This document shows, piece by piece, positions 1 to 6,322 of a stretch of DNA of 18,201 bases. The DNA comes from Syntrophomonas_A sp050258735 (GTDB lineage: Bacteria > Bacillota > Syntrophomonadia > Syntrophomonadales > Syntrophomonadaceae), in NCBI GenBank assembly GCA_050258735.1, contig JBLMZJ010000087.1, positions 1-18,201 of the forward strand, in the 5' to 3' direction. Positions within the stretch are counted from its first letter, which is position 1; every line of letters starts with the position of its first letter. The notes under the pieces were generated by a model. That model was given only the letters and a program-made list of their open reading frames with translations, ran no database searches and was not told the origin of the DNA. Both the position numbers and the translations under genes were made by a program.

Positions 1-60
1 AGGGGTGCCGATAACAGCGCCATAAGCATTGATGAACGTGCTCTGGGAGTGGTTATCTGA
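1..60 (+). CDS. C-terminal tail of a truncated upstream gene
   Basis: Frame 1 is open from the first base and stops at TGA 58-60, giving 19 residues that end in DERALGVVI. It could be the 3' end of a gene starting left of the window. The tail is too short to assign to a family, and a chance open stretch of this size is possible. An imperfect hairpin follows at 93-125. Confidence 0.4.
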   Translation, partial: RGADNSAISIDERALGVVI

Positions 61-92
61 TAAAAATACTTGAGCCAAATACTATTACTTCG

Positions 93-125
93 TTAGGGGT
101 GAGTTCCAACAGGAATTCACCCTAA
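93..125. repeat. Imperfect inverted repeat upstream of the MFS gene
   Basis: TTAGGGGTGAGTTCC (93-107) faces GGAATTCACCCTAA (112-125) across a 4-nt loop. There is one extra G and one G/T mismatch in the stem. No T-run follows, so it is a weak terminator for the gene ending at 60. It could equally be an operator or leader hairpin for the exporter at 224. Confidence 0.4.
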
Positions 126-223
126 ATAGTCTTATACCCTGACGTATAAATGATAAGATAATAAACAAAAGATATTCAGAATGCTTCTTATTATCAACCG
201 CATTCGCAGGAAGGGACGAGCTT

Positions 224-1684
224 ATGCCGATGCAAGAGCAAGGGAAGGATCCCCAACCGGATAATGCAAACATCAGCGGACTGGCTCCAGAAGTCTACTC
301 ACCGGCCGCCAGGAGGATTGTTCTGGTCGTTACGACTCTGAGCGCATTTATTACACCGTTTCTTGGATCATCGATCAATATTGCCTTACCTTCCATGGCA
401 CACGAATTTTCCCTGAGCGCCGTGATGATGAGCTGGGTAGTCACTGCCTACTTGCTATCCGCGGCCATCTTTCTGGTCCCTTTTGGCCGGCTTGCGGATA
501 TATACGGCCGTAAAAAAATGTATCTTACAGGTAACGCCCTGATTGCATTATCCTCTTTGCTGGCTGCATCGGCCACCTCCTACTCTATGTTGATTTTCGC
601 CCGTATCCTGGGTGGATTGGCCTCTTCCATGGTTTTTGGAACCGGCACGGCCATCCTGATCTCAGTTTATCCGCTGAACCAGCGCGGCCGGGTGATCGGG
701 ATCAGTGTAGCCGGTACCTATTTTGGGTTGTCGCTGGGGCCTCTGCTCGGCGGTTGGCTTACCCAGTACCTGGGCTGGCGCAGCATTTTCATCTTCATCG
801 TTCCTATCGGCCTCATAACCATGGCTTTGATCCATTGGGCAATCAAAAAGGATTGGGCAGAGGCCAGGGGTGAGCGTTTTGACCTGCTAGGTTCACTATT
901 GTATTCGGTGGCAATATACATGGTGATGCACGGGCTTTCCAAGCTGCCATCCATCCCGGGTTTTGTCACTATAGTGGGGGGTTTGGCCGTAATAGGATTC
1001 TTCTTTGCCTGGGAATCACGGATAGATCATCCAGTATTGAACGTCAGACTTTTTCGGCATAACCTTGCCTTTACATTCTCTAATCTGGCCGCGCTTATCA
1101 ATTACAGCGCCACCTTTGCAGTGACCTTCTTATTGAGCCTCTTCCTGCAATATATCAAGGGCTTGACTGCAATACAGGCTGGATATATCCTGGTTTTTCA
1201 GCCGGTGATCATGTTCATTTTCTCCCCCTTCGCCGGACGGCTCTCGGACCGCGTCGAACCACGACTGGTCGCCTCTGTGGGTATGGGATTCTGTGCGCTT
1301 GGCCTGGCGCTGTTGGGTAATATCAGCAGCCACACTGGTCTGAGCCACATAATAGCCTGTCTGGTACTTCTCGGCCTGGGTTTTGCTCTTTTCACTTCCC
1401 CCAACACCAATGCCGTAATGAGCTCAGTAGAACAGCGTTTTTACGGGGTTGCCTCCGGTACTCTGTCTACCATGCGCCTGATCGGGCAGATGATGAGCAT
1501 GGGGATCGTAACCATGATAATATCCTTATATGTGGGCAGTATGAAAATCTCTCCAGTAAGCTTCCCGCACTTTCTCCAGGCCAACCGAATAAGCTTTATC
1601 GTGTTTGCGCTGCTCTGCGCCCTGGGAGTATTGGCCTCCCTCGCTAGAGGCAAAGTCCATTCGGCCACCGGGAAACCTTCCTGA
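224..1684 (+). CDS. MFS drug/solute exporter, DHA2 (EmrB/QacA-like)
   Basis: This 486-residue polytopic inner-membrane protein probably exports a toxic compound or metabolite by proton antiport. The length and hydrophobic pattern suit 14 helices. MFS motif A is at about residues 88-98 (GRLADIYGRKK), and the antiporter motif C follows at 164-179 (GTYFGLSLGPLLGGWL). Motif D1 reads FLGSSINIALP at 46-56, so the acidic residue that opens this motif in QacA-type exporters is absent; substrate or coupling may differ from classical multidrug pumps. The ATG at 224 has AGGAAGGG at 208-215. A MarR-family gene lies 179 bases downstream on the same strand and is a plausible regulator, but the AT palindrome in front of marR is not repeated upstream of this gene. 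The substrate cannot be read from the sequence. Confidence 0.9.
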   Translation: MPMQEQGKDPQPDNANISGLAPEVYSPAARRIVLVVTTLSAFITPFLGSSINIALPSMAHEFSLSAVMMSWVVTAYLLSAAIFLVPFGRLADIYGRKKMYLTGNALIALSSLLAASATSYSMLIFARILGGLASSMVFGTGTAILISVYPLNQRGRVIGISVAGTYFGLSLGPLLGGWLTQYLGWRSIFIFIVPIGLITMALIHWAIKKDWAEARGERFDLLGSLLYSVAIYMVMHGLSKLPSIPGFVTIVGGLAVIGFFFAWESRIDHPVLNVRLFRHNLAFTFSNLAALINYSATFAVTFLLSLFLQYIKGLTAIQAGYILVFQPVIMFIFSPFAGRLSDRVEPRLVASVGMGFCALGLALLGNISSHTGLSHIIACLVLLGLGFALFTSPNTNAVMSSVEQRFYGVASGTLSTMRLIGQMMSMGIVTMIISLYVGSMKISPVSFPHFLQANRISFIVFALLCALGVLASLARGKVHSATGKPS

Positions 1685-1802
1685 TTGGCCGTAATTTTCA
1701 CCACAATGCAGTATTATCTTTGCTCTGATCATATCTGACTTCCCAGAATCTATCTCACCACTGAGTTATATCTTATTTAAAATAAACTGCAGGTTTTATC
1801 GT

Positions 1803-1829
1803 TTGACATCTCCATTTTGGTTATATAAT
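1803..1829 (+). promoter_or_regulatory. Putative marR-carD promoter
   Basis: A perfect -35 TTGACA lies at 1803-1808. The A/T palindrome behind it offers TATAAT at 1824-1829 (15-nt spacer) and again at 1829-1834 (20-nt spacer). Neither spacing is the ideal 17, so the exact -10 is uncertain. A repressor bound to the palindrome would cover the -10. Confidence 0.6.
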
Positions 1830-1846
1830 ATAATTATATTATATAA
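1821..1846. promoter_or_regulatory. Perfect 26-bp A/T palindrome, probable MarR operator
   Basis: The left arm TTATATAATATAA (1821-1833) is the exact reverse complement of the right arm TTATATTATATAA (1834-1846), with no spacer. It ends 17 bases before the likely GTG start of the MarR gene and overlaps the -10 region. MarR dimers classically bind AT-rich palindromes over their own promoters, so autoregulation is the simplest reading. Binding itself is inferred. Confidence 0.7.
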
Positions 1847-1863
1847 GTTTGTGGGGTGCTGCG

Positions 1864-2316
1864 GTGGAAAAGATCGATACCAGTCTAGTCAACAAGATAA
1901 TGGATGCATTTGAATGTGCCCGGGAGGCTCTGGCCCTGTTGCCACAAATGCCACCAAACATAAAGCCGGTTTATTTTCGCATCCTCAATGCGATCTATAA
2001 GATCGGCGGCAAATCGAACAGTGCGCGAGTTTCCGACATCAGCAAGGTATCGGGATTGCTGCTTCCAAACGCAACCAAGGTCATAAATGAAATGGTTGAA
2101 CTGGATATTGTAGAAAAATTCACCTCGGAATCGGACAAACGTGTAGTATTAGTACGTGCGACCGGACTGGGCCAGGAGTATATCCACAACTATGTTATCA
2201 GCTTCATCGAGGGTTTGGAGAAGGAATTCTCAAAAATCAACGAAGTGGACTGCATAATCATGATCGAAACCATCCACAAGGTATCTCGAGCGATGAAAAC
2301 AGTCTATCAGGAATAA
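1864..2316 (+). CDS. MarR-family winged-helix regulator
   Basis: This is a 150-residue transcription factor that probably acts as a homodimer. A recognition-helix region lies around residues 54-80 (ARVSDISKVSGLLLPNATKV), followed by the typical wing with SESDKR near 88-93 and the long C-terminal dimer helix. The start chosen is GTG 1864 with GGGGTG at 1853-1858. An in-frame TTG at 1849 would sit at the edge of the palindrome without a ribosome site. The stop is 28 bases before the CarD gene, which has its own AGGAG, so the two should form an operon. Likely targets are its own promoter and perhaps the upstream exporter. No cysteine pattern or ligand pocket can be assigned. Confidence 0.85.
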   Translation: MEKIDTSLVNKIMDAFECAREALALLPQMPPNIKPVYFRILNAIYKIGGKSNSARVSDISKVSGLLLPNATKVINEMVELDIVEKFTSESDKRVVLVRATGLGQEYIHNYVISFIEGLEKEFSKINEVDCIIMIETIHKVSRAMKTVYQE

Positions 2317-2344
2317 AAAAGCGAACAGGATAGGAGATATAACT

Positions 2345-2839
2345 ATGTTCAAGGTCAATGATTATATAGTCTATGGTTTGACTGGAGTATGCCAGGTCGT
2401 GGATATCACGAAAGGTGACAATGCAGATAACTGTCGTACCGAATACTATGTTTTACAGCCGGTTTACAGCGATAATATAACCATTAAGGTCCCGGTCAAC
2501 AATTCCAGTATTCTGATGAGGGCAGTTTGTTCGAAAGAAGATATTATGTCGATGATTGCAATGATGCCCGGCATTCAGACTATATGGATAGATAACGAAA
2601 AGCAAAGAATGAATGATTACAAAGCCGCGCTGAAAACCGGAAAAATCGAAGAATGGGTCAAGATCATAAAGACCCTGTACCTGGAGAGAGAAGCCAGATC
2701 GGTCGATGGCCGGAAGCTCAGAAAGACCGACGAAGATATATTATGCACTGCACAAAAATATCTGAATGAAGAGTTTGCCATCGCTTTGAACATTGGACCC
2801 GATGAAGTACCGGACTATATTCTCAGACACATCGTGTAA
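2345..2839 (+). CDS. CarD/CdnL-family RNA polymerase-binding regulator
   Basis: This 164-residue protein has the CarD layout. An N-terminal Tudor-like RNAP-interacting domain spans about residues 1-60 (starting FKVNDYIVYGLTGVCQV, the usual 'GD.VVYp.hGVg.i' pattern). A charged helical C-terminal domain follows, about 65-160. Family members bind the beta subunit and stabilise open complexes at promoters. AGGAG at 2332-2336 precedes ATG 2345. It is the second gene after marR, 28 bases apart. CarD proteins are often global, so co-transcription with a specific MarR repressor suggests a paralogue that is induced under particular conditions (inference). Confidence 0.85.
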   Translation: MFKVNDYIVYGLTGVCQVVDITKGDNADNCRTEYYVLQPVYSDNITIKVPVNNSSILMRAVCSKEDIMSMIAMMPGIQTIWIDNEKQRMNDYKAALKTGKIEEWVKIIKTLYLEREARSVDGRKLRKTDEDILCTAQKYLNEEFAIALNIGPDEVPDYILRHIV

Positions 2840-2998
2840 GAATCATTGATCTCTTCGCGAAATAAATGCAATGACCGGGAATGGATAAAGGCATGCACAG
2901 TTTTTCTAAATCCATAAGCTGCCTGGTCTATTTACAGGCTGCAGTTGCTAATTAATATCTTAGGTACATGGTATTTGTTTCCGTCATCGGCCTGATTA
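2840..2998. other. Short convergent intergenic region
   Basis: This gap separates the 3' ends of the CarD gene (+) and the SDR gene (-). The only fold seen is a weak stem, GCCTG with CAGGC across a 9-nt loop near 2920-2940, without a T-run. No convincing terminator or small gene was found. Confidence 0.5.
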
Positions 2999-3751
2999 TT
3001 AGACCTTCCAGCCGCCGTCCAGGGCAATGACTTGCCCATTGATATATGCAGCTTTTTGCGATAAGAGGAACAAGCAGGCCGCAGCCACGTCCTCTGGTTG
3101 GCCCAAACGACCCAGAGGTATCTCACCGGCCAATCCGACCAGTTCGTCCAGAGTCATCTCTGTTTTGAGCATGTCAGTAGCAATCGGTCCGGGTGCCAGG
3201 GCGTTGACCCTTATTCCCGAGGGACCCACCTCGGCGGCCAGTGAACGGGTCAATGCGATCAATGCGCCTTTGGAGGCCGAATAGACTGATTCAAATGCCG
3301 CACCTTGCTGACCCCATATAGAAGCTATGTTAACTATGGAACCGCAGCGGCGCGCTATCATCCCGGGCAGGGCACGGCGCATGCAAAGGAAGGCCCCCTT
3401 GAGATTCACCCCCATCAGCTCGTCCCACTGATCCTCAGTTGTATCTTGGAGAAGCCCCCGCAGAGAGATGCCGGCGTTGTTTATCAGCCAATCGACCGGG
3501 CCCAATTCCTCTTCGACCTGGCGAAACATCGCTTCAACCTCGGCAGCAATGCTTATGTCAGCCTTTACTGCCAGAACCCGGCTGCCCAGACTCTGCAATT
3601 GCTCTGAGAGTTTCATTGCGGCTGATTCTGAACGGTGATAGTTTAGTGCCACCGGCAGACCTTCCGCTGCCAAAGCCTTGACGATCGCTGCCCCGATTCC
3701 CCTGCTGCCACCGGTTACCAGACAGACTGCCTGCTGTTCATCCATTTTCAT
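2999..3751 (-). CDS. SDR-family oxidoreductase, FabG-like
   Basis: This is a 250-residue classical short-chain dehydrogenase/reductase, probably cytosolic and NADP(H)-linked, of the 3-oxoacyl-ACP reductase type. It shows the cofactor motif TGGSRGIG (13-20), NNAG (91-94), catalytic N116, S144, Y157 and K161 (YSASK), and the family's C-terminal end LDGGWKV. ATG 3751 is chosen because AGGGGG (3758-3763 on the complement) lies 6 bases upstream; longer in-frame starts lack such a site. It stands alone, not in a fatty-acid synthesis cluster, so the substrate could be an acetoacyl-CoA or another keto compound. A non-coding transcription unit ends 86 bases upstream on the same strand, so read-through control is possible. 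Confidence 0.9.
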   Translation of the reverse strand: MKMDEQQAVCLVTGGSRGIGAAIVKALAAEGLPVALNYHRSESAAMKLSEQLQSLGSRVLAVKADISIAAEVEAMFRQVEEELGPVDWLINNAGISLRGLLQDTTEDQWDELMGVNLKGAFLCMRRALPGMIARRCGSIVNIASIWGQQGAAFESVYSASKGALIALTRSLAAEVGPSGIRVNALAPGPIATDMLKTEMTLDELVGLAGEIPLGRLGQPEDVAAACLFLLSQKAAYINGQVIALDGGWKV

Positions 3752-3836
3752 ATGTATCCCCCTGTTCATGCACACAAGTAAGGCGCGCTGCCATCGGTCT
3801 CCTCAGCGCTTACGTAGCATACTTCTCTAAAATATA

Positions 3837-3871
3837 AAAAAATGCCCTTCTATATTATAAGGGCATTTTTT
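3837..3871 (-). terminator. Strong intrinsic terminator of the ncRNA unit
   Basis: AAAAAATGCCCTT (3837-3849) and AAGGGCATTTTTT (3859-3871) form a perfect 13-bp stem with a 9-nt loop, giving a T-run on either strand. It lies upstream of both flanking protein genes and ends neither. On the minus strand it ends a transcript started by the promoter at 4099-4127. Confidence 0.85.
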
Positions 3872-3893
3872 GGTCTCTCAACTTCTCATTTAC

Positions 3894-4090
3894 GGTGGCG
3901 GAGAAAGAATGGACTTCTCTGGGTTAACTTGGGTTCTTTAACTCGCAATGGACCACCTAAACGATTTATATTATTCAAAAAGTGAAGGGAACTTGGGTCT
4001 CTTGGGTCTAGCCTTGGTCTACCTTAATTGAAAGGAGCGTTTAACTCTGGTTCTGGGACTGACATCCTGATCTCCTGTTTCTCCGCCACC
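3894..4090. repeat. 13-bp perfect inverted repeat bounding a 197-nt domain
   Basis: Positions 3894-3906 and 4078-4090 are exact reverse complements, 171 bases apart. Much smaller hairpins lie inside, for example GGGTTAA/TTAACTC around 3919-3942. The repeat is best read as the closing stem of the minus-strand RNA. The arms are GC-rich compared with their AT-rich surroundings. Confidence 0.8.
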
Positions 4091-4098
4091 TTGATTAT

Positions 4099-4127
4099 AT
4101 TATATGCAGAATTTCCCGATAAATCAA
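4099..4127 (-). promoter_or_regulatory. Sigma-A promoter of the ncRNA
   Basis: On the minus strand TTGATT (4127-4122) is followed by exactly 17 bases and TATAAT (4104-4099). The predicted start is near 4092, at the very base of the 13-bp closing stem. Of the promoter candidates in this window it is among the closest to consensus. Confidence 0.75.
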
Positions 4128-4195
4128 GGCAAAGCAATTATGTAAACATTTCCAACCAAGCATCGCAATTAATACTCTATTCCCAAATCGATAGC

Positions 4196-4222
4196 ATTAT
4201 GATATCATATTTATATCATAAT
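4196..4222. promoter_or_regulatory. Operator-like half-sites before the SPFH/RHH operon
   Basis: TATGATATCATA (4198-4209) is a perfect 12-bp palindrome. ATATCATA recurs at 4202-4209 and 4213-4220, exactly 11 bp apart, and ATTATGATAT/ATATCATAAT form a 10-bp inverted repeat across 7 bases. Half-sites one helical turn apart suit Arc/MetJ-type ribbon-helix-helix tetramers, and such a protein is the second gene here. A possible -10, TATGAT (4198-4203), lies inside. Confidence 0.6.
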
Positions 4223-4237
4223 AAAGGGGTGTTTGGC

Positions 4238-5080
4238 ATGCAGGAAAAAATGGCATGGAAGATCAATGGTTTCTTGGCATTGATAATAGCTCTGCTCCTT
4301 CTGGTCGCTTCATTCTGGTTCTACGCCTCAGAATCGATTGGTCTGGGTTCACTATTGCTGTTGCTCGCTTTCCTTGGTTTCATCGGCATAACCGTTGTAC
4401 AGCCTAACCAGGCCAAGGTGGTCGTCTTCTTCGGGAAATATTTGGGCAGTATTCGTGATTCAGGCATCTGGATGACAATACCCTTTTCGGGAAGGCATAA
4501 AGTCTCTTTGCGGGTCAGCAATTTTAACAGCAAAACCCTTAAGGTAAACGACATAGAAGGAAATCCGGTTGAGATCGCGGCAGTTATTGTTTTTAAGGTC
4601 ATCGATACGGCCCGGGCTATGTTTGATGTAGATAACTACGAACAATTTGTGGAGATACAGAGCGAGACAGCCCTCCGCCACGTAGCCACCAAGTATCCCT
4701 ACGATGATTTTGAAAGCGGTCAGATCTCACTGCGGGCCAATGCAGAAGAAGTAGCCGAAGAACTGGCCCGGGAACTGCAGGACCGCCTGGAGGTGGCCGG
4801 GGTGCAGGTACTGGAGGCGCGTCTTACTCACCTGGCTTACGCGACCGAGATAGCCAGCGCTATGCTGCAGCGCCAGCAGGCCAGTGCCATCATCGCTGCA
4901 CGTCAAAAAATAGTCGAAGGTGCTGTCGGTATGGCCCAGATGGCTATTACTCAGATGGAACGGGACGGCATCCTTGAATTGGATAGTGAACGTAAGGTAG
5001 CCATGATCAATAATCTGCTGGTAGCTGTTATTTCAGAACGCGGAGCCCAACCCATCCTAAATACCGGCAGTCTGTATTAG
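4238..5080 (+). CDS. SPFH/band-7 (stomatin-like) membrane protein
   Basis: This 280-residue protein has two closely spaced N-terminal hydrophobic segments (about residues 11-28 and 34-53). An SPFH/band-7 domain follows from about 55 (VQPNQAKVVVFFGKYLGSIRDSG). Next is a charged, alanine- and glutamate-rich helical region at about 165-230, typical of slipin-type oligomerisation. Such proteins build membrane microdomain scaffolds and often partner with proteases. The NfeD partner common in bacteria is not adjacent; the neighbour is a ribbon-helix-helix protein whose ribosome site overlaps this stop codon. ATG 4238 has AAAGGGG at 4224-4230. The frame is open further upstream to 4028, but that part runs through the ncRNA region and lacks a ribosome site. 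Confidence 0.85.
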   Translation: MQEKMAWKINGFLALIIALLLLVASFWFYASESIGLGSLLLLLAFLGFIGITVVQPNQAKVVVFFGKYLGSIRDSGIWMTIPFSGRHKVSLRVSNFNSKTLKVNDIEGNPVEIAAVIVFKVIDTARAMFDVDNYEQFVEIQSETALRHVATKYPYDDFESGQISLRANAEEVAEELARELQDRLEVAGVQVLEARLTHLAYATEIASAMLQRQQASAIIAARQKIVEGAVGMAQMAITQMERDGILELDSERKVAMINNLLVAVISERGAQPILNTGSLY

Positions 5081-5093
5081 GTGGTATAATGCA

Positions 5094-5291
5094 ATGGCAG
5101 GTCAGAAGAAAAGCTTTCTGCTGCGTATCGATCCAAATATATATGCTGCCCTGGAAAAATGGGCAGATGACGAGTTTCGCAGTGTGAACGCTCATGTTGA
5201 ATATCTGCTGCGCGAGTCACTGAAAAAGACAGGGCGACTTGGCAAACCATCGATACCCGCAGAAAACCCGGATAAGACAGGAGAAAAATGA
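5094..5291 (+). CDS. Arc/CopG-type ribbon-helix-helix DNA-binding protein
   Basis: This small 65-residue protein has a ribbon-helix-helix fold. A beta strand with KKSFLLRID (residues 5-13) is followed by helix 1 (NIYAALEKWADDE, 15-27) and helix 2 (SVNAHVEYLLRESL, 30-43), then a polar tail. It resembles the Arc-like proteins found as RHH partners in small operons. AGGTGG at 5079-5084 overlaps the stop of the SPFH gene, so translation is probably coupled. Operator-like half-sites 11 bp apart precede the operon, which points to autoregulation (inference). No toxin gene follows; a strong terminator comes directly after, so a classical toxin-antitoxin role is unlikely. Confidence 0.8.
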   Translation: MAGQKKSFLLRIDPNIYAALEKWADDEFRSVNAHVEYLLRESLKKTGRLGKPSIPAENPDKTGEK

Positions 5292-5295
5292 ATAT

Positions 5296-5334
5296 ACAGG
5301 CCCTGGGGTGACTTCACCACCAGGGCCTGTTTTT
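5296..5334 (+). terminator. Intrinsic terminator after the SPFH/RHH operon
   Basis: ACAGGCCCTGG (5296-5306) pairs with CCAGGGCCTGT (5320-5330), and GGTG/CACC extend the stem inside. A T-run follows from 5330. It also stands between this operon and the convergent ferredoxin gene, which stops at 5347. Confidence 0.85.
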
Positions 5335-5346
5335 CACTTGATATAG

Positions 5347-5721
5347 CTAACCATGGATCAGACGGGGCAAACATCGGGTGCAGGTCCACAAGGCCTTTCC
5401 CTGATGTTTTAATGGCAGCAGGTAAGCCTCTTCCTCACTGGTCTGGCAGAAGCTGCAGTTCTGCGGAATATAGGGCAGGATCCGCTGACCCCGCCGTGCT
5501 ACGGCTTCTTCAGAGAAACCTTCCGCTTCTCTGGTTTCCAGGGAGAGTGCTCCCAACGGACATACCCCAAGACAGAAACCGGCACCATCACATAGCTCCT
5601 CTTTTAGAACTTTGGCCTTACCGTTCTCCAGTACCAGGGCCCCTTCGGCACAAGGACTTATACAGGCTCCGCAGCCGTTGCACAATTCTTCATTTATCCT
5701 GACAATGGTCCGCATCGTCAT
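5347..5721 (-). CDS. Ferredoxin-like Fe-S protein with atypical second site
   Basis: This 124-residue cytosolic protein is a probable electron carrier. The first [4Fe-4S] motif is complete: C14, C17, C20, C24 (CNGCGACISPC). The second reads CDGAGFCLGVCP, so the expected second cysteine is Ala47 and only C44, C50 and C54 remain. An added C-terminal region carries two CxxC pairs (C89/C92 and C114/C117) that could supply a missing ligand or bind zinc. The same CDGxGxC form occurs in ferredoxins associated with anaerobic redox operons, so it is probably a genuine subfamily rather than damage. AAGGAG lies 10 bases before ATG 5721. It is the last gene of the minus-strand block after hcp and the CGGC gene, suggesting an electron-transfer role there. 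Confidence 0.85.
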   Translation of the reverse strand: MTMRTIVRINEELCNGCGACISPCAEGALVLENGKAKVLKEELCDGAGFCLGVCPLGALSLETREAEGFSEEAVARRGQRILPYIPQNCSFCQTSEEEAYLLPLKHQGKALWTCTRCLPRLIHG

Positions 5722-5748
5722 AAATTATCAACTCCTTGCCAGCAAGCC

Positions 5749-6267
5749 CTAGTGATGAGTCCCGTCCACCACTTTGACCCCTTTGCTTTCGATATTCTTG
5801 CGGATCTCATCATAATGGGGACAGGGCGGATAATTTCCTGACAGCTTCATACATGATGAAAGGTGTACCACATCCAGTCCATGCTTTTTCAGAGAATCAA
5901 CCAGTCTCGAAACCCTCCGCCCCGGACAGCCGCCGCAGGTAAAATATCCGATGATCTCAGCATCCTGCCCATAGGACTTGAAATTCTGTTTCCGGTTGTT
6001 AAAGGCCTTGAAACAGGCTACCCCCGGGCAAACCTCGGATACCGTTTCGCAGCGTACAACCGCTATCCGGGTCGGCTTCTTATCCTTGGCACTGTCTTCT
6101 TCAGCAAATGAGATATATTTTTCCCGACTGTGGCGGACGTCCTCAGCAGTCACCTCATTTGCCCCGCGTTCCGTAGCTTCGGTCTCAACGGCCCGTGAAG
6201 CCATGTCCCGAACAAAAGCCGGCACCTTCTCCAATTCTTTCTTAGCCTCTGCTGTCCATTTCATCAT
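5749..6267 (-). CDS. PCP_red + CGGC two-domain protein
   Basis: This 172-residue protein joins two domains. Residues about 1-45 match the PCP_red helical domain seen at the C-terminus of light-independent protochlorophyllide reductase subunit B (WTAEAKKELEKVPAFVRDMA...EVTAEDV). Residues about 65-172 form a CGGC domain with CGGC at 111-114 and further cysteines C73, C80, C85, C139 and C149, suited to metal or Fe-S binding. No chlorophyll pathway is present, so the PCP_red part is reused. AAGGAG (6278-6273) lies 5 bases before ATG 6267; ATG 6264 is an equal alternative, while a GTG at 6273 would overlap the ribosome site. It starts 55 bases after hcp ends and is probably co-transcribed with it. 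Its biochemical role is not established. Confidence 0.85.
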   Translation of the reverse strand: MMKWTAEAKKELEKVPAFVRDMASRAVETEATERGANEVTAEDVRHSREKYISFAEEDSAKDKKPTRIAVVRCETVSEVCPGVACFKAFNNRKQNFKSYGQDAEIIGYFTCGGCPGRRVSRLVDSLKKHGLDVVHLSSCMKLSGNYPPCPHYDEIRKNIESKGVKVVDGTHH

Positions 6268-6322
6268 AGTCACTCCTTATCCCGGATCGCAGGTTGCTTA
6301 ACCAATCGCTCTGATCAGTATT

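Larger units (their letters stand above)
3837..4092 (-). ncRNA. Structured non-coding RNA, 6S-RNA-like size and shape
   Basis: A minus-strand unit of about 256 nt carries a good sigma-A promoter (TTGATT, 17 nt, TATAAT) and a strong terminator. Just inside the predicted start, GGTGGCGGAGAAA (4090-4078) pairs perfectly over 13 bp with TTTCTCCGCCACC (3906-3894), closing a domain of about 197 nt. A roughly 22-nt linker then leads to the terminator. Four degenerate copies of ACCCAAG/ACCAAG lie inside the loop region. No protein reading frame accounts for it. Paired ends and a length near 200 nt recall 6S RNA, but I could not lay out the central bubble convincingly. The hallmarks of RNase P RNA, tmRNA and SRP RNA are absent. 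An SDR 5' leader is the other option, since SDR follows 86 bases later. Confidence 0.65.

Noticed and set aside
1849..1863. TTG 1849 as start of the MarR protein
   Set aside because: It lies at the edge of the palindrome with no ribosome site; GTG 1864 has GGGGTG at good distance.
3894..4090. The inverted repeat as ends of a small mobile element (MITE)
   Set aside because: No target-site duplication was seen, and the promoter and terminator on the same strand fit an RNA gene better.
4028..4237. A 70-residue N-terminal extension of the SPFH protein
   Set aside because: It runs through the ncRNA domain, its promoter and the operator half-sites, and lacks a ribosome site; ATG 4238 has AAAGGGG and a normal SPFH N-terminus.
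5094..5291. RHH protein as antitoxin of a toxin-antitoxin module
   Set aside because: No toxin-sized partner lies next to it; the partner is an SPFH membrane protein and a terminator follows directly.
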